A stretch of DNA of 36,725 nucleotides from a bacterium (lineage in GTDB: Bacteria > Bacillota > Clostridia > Lachnospirales > Lachnospiraceae). Positions 1-6,796 of the stretch are shown here, piece after piece; position 1 is the stretch's first letter; every line of letters starts with the position of its first letter. A program made the translations under genes and the position numbers. The notes beneath the pieces were generated by a model. That model saw only the letters and a list, made by a program, of their open reading frames with translations. It did no database searches and was not told the DNA's origin. The stretch is taken from NCBI GenBank assembly GCA_028727105.1, contig JAQYOU010000082.1, positions 1-36,725 of the forward strand. Direction: 5' to 3'.

Positions 1-311
1 ATCTGACCCGCTTGGACGCGCTATATTATTGTCCACATCATCCAGATGGAAAAGGAATATACAATTGTGTTTGTGCCTGTAGAAAGCCAAGCACGGGTTT
101 GATTCGGCGAGCTGTAAAGGAGTGGAACATAGATTTAACACGTTCATATATGGTTGGAGACCGTGCTTCGGATATTATATGTGGAAAAAACGCAGGGATC
201 AGGACGATATTGCTGGAAAGTGGCTATGGGACGCAGCGGTTAGAGCAGCGTGTGGCAGCAGATGAGAGATATAATAATCTATTAGAGTTTGCCAAGTGTC
301 TGAAAAAATAG
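1..311 (+). CDS. GmhB-like D,D-heptose 1,7-bisphosphate phosphatase, C-terminal part (partial at window start)
   Basis: The reading frame is open back to the window edge (codons run from base 3), so this is the C-terminal end of a longer protein and the TTG at 12 is not a real start. What is seen: a CPHHPDG segment followed by CVCACRKP, the zinc-binding Cys/His cluster typical of GmhB-type HAD-IIIA phosphatases, then MVGDRASDI, the HAD motif with acidic Mg-binding residues, and a G-x-x-AG turn. Family knowledge: these enzymes remove the C7 phosphate of heptose bisphosphate on the way to ADP- or GDP-heptose. Its position directly before flagellin and Maf suggests it belongs to a glycan-precursor cluster lying mostly upstream of this window. 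That link is inference; histidinol-phosphatase-like HAD-IIIA proteins are the main alternative. Confidence 0.8.
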   Translation, partial: LTRLDALYYCPHHPDGKGIYNCVCACRKPSTGLIRRAVKEWNIDLTRSYMVGDRASDIICGKNAGIRTILLESGYGTQRLEQRVAADERYNNLLEFAKCLKK

Positions 312-363
312 TTTTTGCGATAATAAGACTTGTAAAATATTTTAAAGAAATTGAAAAAATTAC

Positions 364-390
364 TAAAGATTCAAAATCTCGTACCGATAT
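364..390 (+). promoter_or_regulatory. Sigma-D/sigma-28 promoter of flagellin
   Basis: TAAA at 364-367 and CCGATAT at 384-390, separated by 16 nt. This matches the B. subtilis sigma-D consensus (TAAA, 14-16 nt, CCGATAT) almost perfectly. It implies a leader of about 120 nt before the flagellin start. Confidence 0.85.
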
Positions 391-410
391 ATAAAGTGTA
401 AACAAACAAA

Positions 411-511
411 GCAGCAAAAAATAGCTGCAACCTTCTGATTCCGGTTAACCTAGGGACCGGGGCAGACCAAAAATCACATGCATCAAGGAAGATGCATTAA
501 ATTCAAGGAGG
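411..511 (+). promoter_or_regulatory. Structured flagellin mRNA leader with a CsrA-type GGA hairpin
   Basis: Three consecutive hairpins are visible: GCAGC/GCTGC (411-428), CCGGT/ACCGG (441-460) and a perfect 7-bp stem ATGCATC/GATGCAT (478-497) that presents the hexaloop AAGGAA. The Shine-Dalgarno AAGGAGG (505-511) follows 7 nt later and contains a second GGA. In B. subtilis hag, CsrA binds one upstream GGA hairpin plus a GGA overlapping the Shine-Dalgarno and represses flagellin until FliW relieves it. The same two-site layout is seen here. CsrA and FliW genes are not in the window, so the regulator is inferred. Confidence 0.65.
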
Positions 512-518
512 AATGAAT

Positions 519-1703
519 ATGGTAGTACAGCACAATCTTACAGCAATGAACTCTAATCGTCAGTTAGGTATCACGACAAGCGCTCAGGCAAAGTCATCTG
601 AGAAGTTATCTTCCGGCTACAGAATTAACCGTGCAGGCGATGATGCAGCAGGATTAAAGATTTCCGAGAAGATGAGAAGCCAGATCCGTGGTTTGAATAA
701 GGCTTCATCCAATGCACAGGATGGTGTATCTTTGATCCAGACTGCTGAGGGTGCATTAAATGAGGCACACAGCATTCTTCAGAGAATGAATGAGTTGGCA
801 GTACAGGGAGCAAATGACACGAACCAGAATATTGACCGTGATGCGATCAATCAGGAGTTAGAGGCATTAACAGATGAGCTGGATCGTATCTCTGAGACCA
901 CACAGTTCAATAAGCAGAATTTGTTAGATGGTAACTTCAAGGATAAGCAGTTACAGGTTGGTGCAAATGCAAATCAGAAGATTGGTATCAGCATCGATAG
1001 CATGAATGCAACTGAACTGGGATTAGGAAAAGAGTATGTGACTCAAGGTGGTACATCTCCGGTAGCAGTTAAATATCAGGGAATGTCATATACCTATGTG
1101 GCTTCGAAAGCTCCGGCGTCTAATAAGAGTTTGGCTATTTCTCAGTTTAAGAAGAGTATTTCTAAAAAGATTGCAACTTCTACGAACTTTACTGCTCAGT
1201 ATGATAACAATACCGGTTCTATCTACTATAAAGCAACTATTGATGGAAAGGAAGTTCGCTTTGAAACTCAAGGATCTGCATTTGATAAGTATGTTTCAGA
1301 CCAGCAGAAGATTATTTCCAATGCAGTTACAGATGATTTCCAGAAGTATGTAGCAACCTCGAATAAGGATGCTGTTGTTGGAAACGGTGAAGTTCGTTAT
1401 GGTGCACGTGTTGATGATTACAAGACAGCAAATGCAACGATCACAAAGGTACAGGATGCAATTAATAAAGTATCTACACAGCGTTCTGCACTTGGTGCAT
1501 TACAGAACAGATTAGAGCATACGATTGCGAATCTGGATAACGTATCTGAGAATACGCAGGCAGCAGAGTCTCGTATCCGTGATACAGATATGGCTTCTGA
1601 GATGGTTACCTACAGCAAGAATAATATTCTTGCTCAGGCAGGTCAGTCTATGCTGGCTCAGGCAAACCAGTCTACACAGGGCGTGTTATCACTGCTGCAA
1701 TAG
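519..1703 (+). CDS. Flagellin
   Basis: Filament subunit, 394 aa, exported by the flagellar type III system. The N-terminal D0/D1 region starts MVVQHNLTAMNSNRQLG and runs through about residue 165; the C-terminal D1/D0 region begins near residue 310 and ends in QSTQGVLSLLQ. The middle (about 170-305) is a short variable domain rich in Ser, Thr and Asn, the part normally surface-exposed and glycosylated. I chose ATG 519 over ATG 513: the Shine-Dalgarno AAGGAGG at 505-511 sits 1 nt from 513 but 7 nt from 519, and family members begin MVVQHN. It is monocistronic by its own terminator, with Maf and legionaminic acid genes downstream as the probable modification machinery. Confidence 0.97.
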   Translation: MVVQHNLTAMNSNRQLGITTSAQAKSSEKLSSGYRINRAGDDAAGLKISEKMRSQIRGLNKASSNAQDGVSLIQTAEGALNEAHSILQRMNELAVQGANDTNQNIDRDAINQELEALTDELDRISETTQFNKQNLLDGNFKDKQLQVGANANQKIGISIDSMNATELGLGKEYVTQGGTSPVAVKYQGMSYTYVASKAPASNKSLAISQFKKSISKKIATSTNFTAQYDNNTGSIYYKATIDGKEVRFETQGSAFDKYVSDQQKIISNAVTDDFQKYVATSNKDAVVGNGEVRYGARVDDYKTANATITKVQDAINKVSTQRSALGALQNRLEHTIANLDNVSENTQAAESRIRDTDMASEMVTYSKNNILAQAGQSMLAQANQSTQGVLSLLQ

Positions 1704-1739
1704 GCTTAACAATGTAAGAAAGATGATACAACCAAAAGT

Positions 1740-1780
1740 GAAAATGAGTTGGCAGCAATGTCAACTCATTTTCTCTTATA
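1740..1780 (+). terminator. Intrinsic terminator after flagellin
   Basis: A perfect 12-bp stem (arms 1740-1751 and 1762-1773, GAAAATGAGTTG and its complement) with a 10-nt loop. The T-rich end of the stem and following TCTT complete it. Read-through would feed the small protein and maf downstream. Confidence 0.85.
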
Positions 1781-1804
1781 AGCAAGTAATTTGAGGAAAT
1801 GGTC

Positions 1805-2146
1805 ATGAACATAGCGGAGTTATATAAAATAGTATTCTCTACTTGTGTAGAGTTTGCAGTATATCAAAAAGACGTTGTGAGTAATGTGGAACAGATGTTG
1901 CCTATGCTCAACGAGTTGGGTAGTCTGTATTTTACGGAAAACTATTATCGTCTGGATGAGGAAGATTATCATTTGGTGCAGATGTTACTGACAGATATAT
2001 TAAAAGATATTACACAGGGACTGGAACAGCAGGATCGAGTCCTGTTGGAGGATACATTAGAGTACGGTCTGCTGAAATTTTTGGAGATCTTTTTGGAAGA
2101 TGATGAGATACTAGCGTTAAAGGAGGCATGTGTAATTGAACCCTGA
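1805..2146 (+). CDS. Small acidic helical protein between flagellin and Maf, unknown function
   Basis: I do not recognise this family. The product is about 113 aa, acidic (many D/E), predicted mostly helical, with no signal peptide, membrane segment or Cys motif. ATG 1805 is preferred over ATG 1799 because GAGGA at 1793-1797 is 7 nt from the former and only 1 nt from the latter. The 3' end overlaps the maf start by 11 nt, so the two are probably translationally coupled. Length and helical character resemble flagellin chaperones such as FliS, but I see no convincing FliS signature. A partner or chaperone for Maf or flagellin is an inference from position alone. Confidence 0.75.
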   Translation: MNIAELYKIVFSTCVEFAVYQKDVVSNVEQMLPMLNELGSLYFTENYYRLDEEDYHLVQMLLTDILKDITQGLEQQDRVLLEDTLEYGLLKFLEIFLEDDEILALKEACVIEP

Positions 2147-3980
2147 AATATATAAGAAAAATATGGATGCGTTGCGGAAACGGTTCCCGGGTGTCGTAGA
2201 AGTGATAGAGAAAAAGATGTATGAAGGAGCAGGGAAAGTACATGTTTCCGTGGAATATGCACAGGATGAGTCTCCGATTCTTTTGGTTGAAAAAGATCAA
2301 AGACAGCTTTATTTGAGTGGAAAGAGGGAGCCGCGTCAGACAGCAGCACGTGTGATAGAAAGATGGGGAAAATTAAACCATGCGACACCGATCTATGTGG
2401 TCGGCATGGGGAATGTGGCATTTATGACGGAGCTGTTAGAGCAGACGGATCCTGGTATAAATATCATGGTTTATGAACCATCAATAGATATTTTTTTGAC
2501 ACTTTTACAGGAGGCAGATATTTCCGTGTATTTTAAAAATCGGGCATTAGGCTTGGTTGTTAATGGCTTGAATGAAGAAGAAATGGATGGCATCATCCAG
2601 GCATTTATCAATCTGGCGAATGTGGGATTTTTAAAGCATTATGTGTGCCCGAATTATAGGGAGTTCTTTCCGGAGGAAGTGTTGCATTTTCTAAAAAGAC
2701 TGGAAAAATTGTCTTCCAATATTATTGTAGGACGCAACACGGGGATTCGCTTTTCTACGGTGGAGGCAGATAACCTGTTTCATAACATAGGATATATGTG
2801 CGACAATTACATAACGACACAGCTATGTGATGTGCTTCCTACTGATATCCCTGCAATAGTTGTTTCAGCAGGACCATCACTAAATAAAAATATTCATGAA
2901 CTGAAAAAAGCGAAAAATAAAGCATTCATTGTAGCAGTTGACACCGCTGTAAAGCCTCTGGTAAGAGCAGGTATTATCCCGGATATGTATGTGATTGTGG
3001 ATGGATTAAAACCGGAAGAATTGCTGGATTTCGAAGAGGCAAAATCTATTCCGATGATGCCTAGTGTAACATCAGCAAAGGCTGTCTTATCCAATCATCA
3101 TGGAAAAAAGATATTCTATTTTGAAGGGCAGATGTTTTTGTGGAATTTATTTGCCATGAATGGGATTCCTTTCAGTAATGTGGCCTGTGGCGGTTCTGTG
3201 GCATGTAGTGCATTTTCTGTTGTTTATAAACTTGGATTTTCCAGAATTATTCTGGTAGGCCAGGATCTGGCGATGACCGGAAATAAGACGCATGCGGATG
3301 GTACTTTTAAAGAAAAGATGGATGAGATTGATACGAGTCATTGCATGATGGTTGAGGGAAATTGTGAAGAAAAGGTACCTACGCGAGGGGATTTCAAGCT
3401 ATATTTAGATTGGTTTAACTATTATATTGCCGGCTGTGAGGGTATTCATGTGATGAATGCTACAGAAGGTGGAGCAAAGATTGAAAATACAGAGATTATT
3501 ACTTTACGGGAAGCAATTGAGAGAGAATGTCATAAAGAGGTTGATATGAAAGCCTGTTTTGATAAATTGCAGCCGGTCTTCAATGAGGAATGCAGAGAAC
3601 GGGCAGTTTCTTATCTTCGGACGATTCCGGATATGTTTCGCGGGATAAAGAAGGATGTAAAAAAGGGGCAGGCGCTTTATAAAAAACTGCAAAAAATATG
3701 TAAAACAGCGCATGTGGATCAAACAGCGTATTTGCAGGTCTTAAATAAAATTAAAAAGCTTACCAATAAAATCGAGGGACATGAGCTTTTTTCTATTATA
3801 ACAGCAACCTTGGCAGTTGTAGACTATTTGATCTCCAGCGAACAGTTTCATGAAGAAGATTCTCTGCAAAAAGAGGGACTGGAGATTGCCCGGCAGGGAA
3901 TTACATATATGGGATTGGTAGAACAGTGTATTGACTTACTTATTCCCTTGGCAGAAGAAACCGTAGGGCAGTTGAAATAG
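2136..3980 (+). CDS. maf: Maf motility accessory factor, flagellin nonulosonic-acid glycosyltransferase (DUF115)
   Basis: Maf proteins transfer pseudaminic or legionaminic acid from CMP-sugar to Ser/Thr of flagellin before export. The 614-aa length fits the family. The central MAF_flag10/DUF115 domain carries the signature VVSAGPSLNKN (GPS near residues 246-248), followed by an AVDTAVKPL segment and an ILVGQDLAMTG motif, as in other Maf proteins; the C-terminal part (about 470-614) is helical. Start: TTG 2136 lies 9 nt after AAGGAGG (2120-2126), and no in-frame ATG is better placed. It overlaps the preceding small gene. The downstream operon makes CMP-legionaminic acid, so legionaminic acid is the likely donor sugar (inference). 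Confidence 0.92.
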   Translation: MNPEIYKKNMDALRKRFPGVVEVIEKKMYEGAGKVHVSVEYAQDESPILLVEKDQRQLYLSGKREPRQTAARVIERWGKLNHATPIYVVGMGNVAFMTELLEQTDPGINIMVYEPSIDIFLTLLQEADISVYFKNRALGLVVNGLNEEEMDGIIQAFINLANVGFLKHYVCPNYREFFPEEVLHFLKRLEKLSSNIIVGRNTGIRFSTVEADNLFHNIGYMCDNYITTQLCDVLPTDIPAIVVSAGPSLNKNIHELKKAKNKAFIVAVDTAVKPLVRAGIIPDMYVIVDGLKPEELLDFEEAKSIPMMPSVTSAKAVLSNHHGKKIFYFEGQMFLWNLFAMNGIPFSNVACGGSVACSAFSVVYKLGFSRIILVGQDLAMTGNKTHADGTFKEKMDEIDTSHCMMVEGNCEEKVPTRGDFKLYLDWFNYYIAGCEGIHVMNATEGGAKIENTEIITLREAIERECHKEVDMKACFDKLQPVFNEECRERAVSYLRTIPDMFRGIKKDVKKGQALYKKLQKICKTAHVDQTAYLQVLNKIKKLTNKIEGHELFSIITATLAVVDYLISSEQFHEEDSLQKEGLEIARQGITYMGLVEQCIDLLIPLAEETVGQLK

Positions 3981-4009
3981 TTGATTGCAGAATGAAAGGA
4001 TGTAAACAA

Positions 4010-5407
4010 ATGAAGATTTTAATGGTTGTATACGATAATGATTCTTATATTACATGGTTTCCCCAGGGGCTGGCTTATCTTGCAAGTGCAGCTAGAAATA
4101 CGGGTCATGAGGTTTCTGTATATCAACAGGATATCTATCATTGGCCGGATGAGCATTTAACAAAATATTTGGATGAGCACGAATTTGATGTGGTGGAAGT
4201 AAGTGTAATCGGAGGTTATTACCAGTATCACAAATTATTGAGCTTGTCGAAAGCAATCAATGCCTCAAAGAACAGAAAACATTTCAAGTATACGATTGGC
4301 GGACATGGACCGGCTTCTGATCCCGAATATTTTATGAGGAAAACCGATGCGGACGTTGTGGGTATCGGCGAGGGTGAGATTACTTTTGTGGAGATGCTGG
4401 ACGCATTTGCCGGAAAGCGTACACTGGAGTCTGTGGATGGAATTGCGTTTTTTGATAAGGACGGTAATTATGTTAAAACAAAGCCTAGGGAATTGATTCA
4501 GAATATAGATGAGATTGCATGGCCAGCATATGACTTGTTTGACATGACTTATTATTCTTTGCTGAGACTGCCCAATATCAAACCCAATGAGAGATGTATG
4601 CCCATGCTGTCAGGGCGCGGATGTATTTTTGCATGCAATTTTTGTTATCGGCTGGATAAAGGATTTCGCCCGAGAAGTGCAGAGAGTATTATTAAGGAGA
4701 TTGAATTTTTAAGAGATACGTATAATATTAAATACATTGCATTTTCAGATGAGTTGCTGATGAGTTCCAGAGAGCGGACATTAGAGCTGTGTCAGGCATT
4801 TATTGATGCGAAGATCAATGTGAAGTGGGACTGTAACGGAAGATTGAATTTTGCAGACATTGATGTGCTGGAAAAAATGAAAGAGGCCGGTTGTGTCTTT
4901 ATTAATTATGGAATAGAGTCTTTAGACAATGCGACATTGCGCGTGATGCATAAGGGTTTGACTAAAGATATGATCATTCGAGGTGTAGAAAACACGCTGA
5001 AGGTGGGAATTAGTCCGGGGCTAAATATTATTTATGGAAATATTAATGAACCATTGGGCGCCATTGATGACGCGGTGGATTTCTTGCTAAAGTATGATGA
5101 TCACGCCCAAATGCGGACGATTCGCCCGGTAACACCATATCCTGGAACCGAATTATTCGAGTACGCGATAGAAAAAGGTCTTGTTAAAGATACGGCAGAT
5201 TTTTATGAAAATAAGCATACTAATTCTGATTTGATTGCCGTTAATTTTACACAATATACAGATGAGGAAGTCTATGAGGCACTGTATCAGGCAAATATGC
5301 GTCTGATTCACAGATATCAGGAGTTGCAGATGGAGAATTCAACGAGAATTTGTGATGATCTCTATCATAATAAGAATGCTGATTTTCGAGGCTTTCGACA
5401 GTCGTAG
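4010..5407 (+). CDS. B12-binding-domain radical SAM protein
   Basis: About 465 aa. The N-terminal ~140 residues have a cobalamin-binding Rossmann layout (MKILMVVYDND, WFPQGLAYLA, IGGHGP, VGIGEGE). I see no DxHxxG motif, so B12 would bind without the usual lower-axial His. The radical SAM core follows with C205-x3-C209-x2-C212 (CIFACNFCY) for the 4Fe-4S cluster. Family members carry out methylations and rearrangements; the substrate cannot be read from sequence. ATG 4010 is chosen over 3992 because AAAGGA at 3995-4000 lies 9 nt upstream. Downstream of maf by 29 nt and co-directional, it probably modifies the flagellin glycan or its precursor (inference). Confidence 0.88.
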   Translation: MKILMVVYDNDSYITWFPQGLAYLASAARNTGHEVSVYQQDIYHWPDEHLTKYLDEHEFDVVEVSVIGGYYQYHKLLSLSKAINASKNRKHFKYTIGGHGPASDPEYFMRKTDADVVGIGEGEITFVEMLDAFAGKRTLESVDGIAFFDKDGNYVKTKPRELIQNIDEIAWPAYDLFDMTYYSLLRLPNIKPNERCMPMLSGRGCIFACNFCYRLDKGFRPRSAESIIKEIEFLRDTYNIKYIAFSDELLMSSRERTLELCQAFIDAKINVKWDCNGRLNFADIDVLEKMKEAGCVFINYGIESLDNATLRVMHKGLTKDMIIRGVENTLKVGISPGLNIIYGNINEPLGAIDDAVDFLLKYDDHAQMRTIRPVTPYPGTELFEYAIEKGLVKDTADFYENKHTNSDLIAVNFTQYTDEEVYEALYQANMRLIHRYQELQMENSTRICDDLYHNKNADFRGFRQS

Positions 5408-5447
5408 CTGGTACCTTGGATTAAAGGGATGGTATGGCACGTGAATC

Positions 5448-5759
5448 ATGGAAATATGTCCGAATTCAAATCCGTCCGGATTTGGCTTCTTGATTACTTG
5501 CATGGAAGGTGTGTATAAAAATTATGTAGTTCAACATTTGGAAAAACATGGTGTGCAGACGCGAATACTGTTTTCCGGTAATTTGATCAGACAGCCCTGT
5601 TTTGATGAATTGCGGGAAGCGAAGAGCGGTTATCGTGTAGCAGCAAGTCTGGACAACACGGATCTGATCATGGAGAGAAGCTTCTGGGTTGGTGTGTATC
5701 CCGGAATGACAGATGAGATGATTGATTACATGGCAAAGATGATCCTGGAGGCAATTTAG
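5448..5759 (+). pseudogene. C-terminal remnant of an RfbH-type CDP-sugar 3-dehydratase
   Basis: The 103 codons match only the last quarter of RfbH/E1-type PLP/iron-sulfur dehydratases (full length about 430-440 aa). Recognisable family stretches are GFGFLITC, HGVQTRILFSGNLIRQP, YRV followed by TDLIM, and FWVGVYPGMTDEMIDY. A TGA stop lies at 5442-5444 just upstream in frame, there is no clear ribosome-binding site, and the PLP-lysine and cluster-binding portion is absent. The normal PSWFGF motif reads PSGFGF. This is a decayed gene left by a deletion, evidence that the locus formerly made a 3,6-dideoxyhexose-type sugar. A small functional protein is unlikely. Confidence 0.82.
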
Positions 5760-5836
5760 TGATAAAGGAAAATGGGACGGAGGCGCTTTTTGGAGATAAA
5801 ATGTATTCTGTTTTTCTAGTATAAAAGCGGGGCTTA

Positions 5837-5845
5837 TGGTATAAT
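5837..5845 (+). promoter_or_regulatory. Extended -10 promoter for the antitoxin-fic pair
   Basis: TG-G-TATAAT (TG at 5837-5838, TATAAT at 5840-5845) with only a poor -35. A hairpin TTCCCT/AGGGAA (5868-5887) follows in the leader just before the antitoxin ribosome-binding site. The stretch 5760-5836 shows nothing else. Confidence 0.6.
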
Positions 5846-5904
5846 ATTTATATCTATATGACTTACTTTCCCTAATAATTGAGGGAAGGAGAAAGGATAC
5901 AAGT

Positions 5905-6093
5905 GTGAGAGTTGAGAGAAAAGTAAGCAGTATTGAATCCAGCTTCAAAATGGAAAATATGCAATTTGATGCAGAGTGCCGTCAAAGAGTAAAAAACGTT
6001 CTTGTTAAGAAGGTATCGGCTGCTGATGCAATTGCAGAATTAAATAAGAAATACGGTGTATCCTCAAAGTGTCGTGAAAGATCAAGAGTATGA
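5905..6093 (+). CDS. VbhA-type Fic antitoxin (class I)
   Basis: A 62-aa helical protein. Near the N-terminus it carries S13-F-K-M-E17-N18, a match to the (S/T)xxxE(G/N) inhibition motif whose Glu blocks the Fic ATP site. The rest is a small helical bundle ending AIAELNKKYGVSS. In class I systems the antitoxin is a separate small protein encoded immediately before Fic, which is exactly this arrangement. The start is GTG 5905, 7 nt after AGGA (5894-5897). The last 38 nt overlap the fic frame. Confidence 0.82.
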   Translation: MRVERKVSSIESSFKMENMQFDAECRQRVKNVLVKKVSAADAIAELNKKYGVSSKCRERSRV

Positions 6094-6700
6094 TTATTTC
6101 TATGATGATGAACAAGATGCCCAATACTGCTATCCAGGCACAAATATATTAATAAATAAGCTTGATATAAGAGACCTTGATACTTTACATGAGGCAGAAA
6201 GAGACTACTCCTCAGTTCGCCAGGCTGAATTAGCAAACAAGGGTGTAACTGGAGATTTTTCATTCAAACATCTTTGTTCGATTCATAGACAACTATTTCA
6301 AGATATTTATACATGGGCTGGAAAGACAAGAACAGTTGATATTTCGAAAGGAACAATTTTTTGTTTGATACAATTTATAGAAGAACAGTTTGAGGATCTT
6401 TATAGAAAGCTTGAGAAAGAAAATTTTTTGGCTGATATAACGGATAAAAAAGAGATGAGTAATCGGCTTGCTTTTTATTTGGGTGAATTAAATATGATTC
6501 ATCCTTTCAGGGAAGGCAACGGGAGAACTCAAAGAATCTACATTGAACAGTTGTGTCAGAACAACGGAAGATTTGAGATAGATTTTACTGAAGCAACGAA
6601 AGAAGACATGATTTCAGCTAGTGTTCGATCGGCAAATGTATCTAATGATTTGTTGGAGTCGTTGATTTATAGGTGCCTGGTCGAAGTAGAGAAGTGTTAA
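6056..6700 (+). CDS. Fic-domain toxin, AMP-transferase (class I)
   Basis: About 214 aa. The catalytic loop HPFREGNGRTQR (His near residue 149) matches HPFx(D/E)GNGRxxR: the His deprotonates the target hydroxyl, and the acidic residue and GNG bind Mg-ATP phosphates. The upstream FSFKHLCSIHRQLFQDIYTWAG segment is the typical Fic-core helix pair and flap. Known members AMPylate DNA gyrase/topoisomerase IV and arrest growth. There is no ATG at the start: GTG 6056 overlaps the antitoxin by 38 nt in the +1 frame, and GTG 6074 is a possible alternative. No good ribosome-binding site is seen, so coupling to antitoxin translation is likely. The gene is AT-rich compared with the leg operon beyond it. 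Confidence 0.9.
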   Translation: MYPQSVVKDQEYDYFYDDEQDAQYCYPGTNILINKLDIRDLDTLHEAERDYSSVRQAELANKGVTGDFSFKHLCSIHRQLFQDIYTWAGKTRTVDISKGTIFCLIQFIEEQFEDLYRKLEKENFLADITDKKEMSNRLAFYLGELNMIHPFREGNGRTQRIYIEQLCQNNGRFEIDFTEATKEDMISASVRSANVSNDLLESLIYRCLVEVEKC

Positions 6701-6724
6701 CATTTCCCCTCCATGATCCGATAT
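6698..6724 (+). promoter_or_regulatory. Sigma-D/sigma-28 promoter of the legionaminic acid operon
   Basis: TAAC at 6698-6701 (overlapping the fic stop codon) and a perfect CCGATAT at 6718-6724, spaced 16 nt, the same -10 and spacing as the flagellin promoter at 364-390. This would start transcription near 6731 and leave a ~65-nt leader. Confidence 0.65.
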
Positions 6725-6751
6725 ACTTTATATGAACGATTAACAAGGATC

Positions 6752-6771
6752 GCTTATCATGGACGATAAGC
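6752..6771 (+). promoter_or_regulatory. GGA-loop hairpin in the leg operon leader (CsrA-type)
   Basis: A perfect 7-bp stem GCTTATC/GATAAGC presents the hexaloop ATGGAC. It lies 12 nt before the Shine-Dalgarno GGAGG (6784-6788). Stem length, loop length, GGA position and distance to the ribosome-binding site resemble the flagellin leader hairpin. CsrA binding is inferred. Confidence 0.5.
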
Positions 6772-6796
6772 AACTGGAAACATGGAGGTTGCCATT

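Noticed and set aside
12-311. Stand-alone 99-aa gene starting at TTG 12
   Set aside because: The frame is open to the window edge and the product begins in the middle of the GmhB zinc loop, so it is the end of a longer gene.
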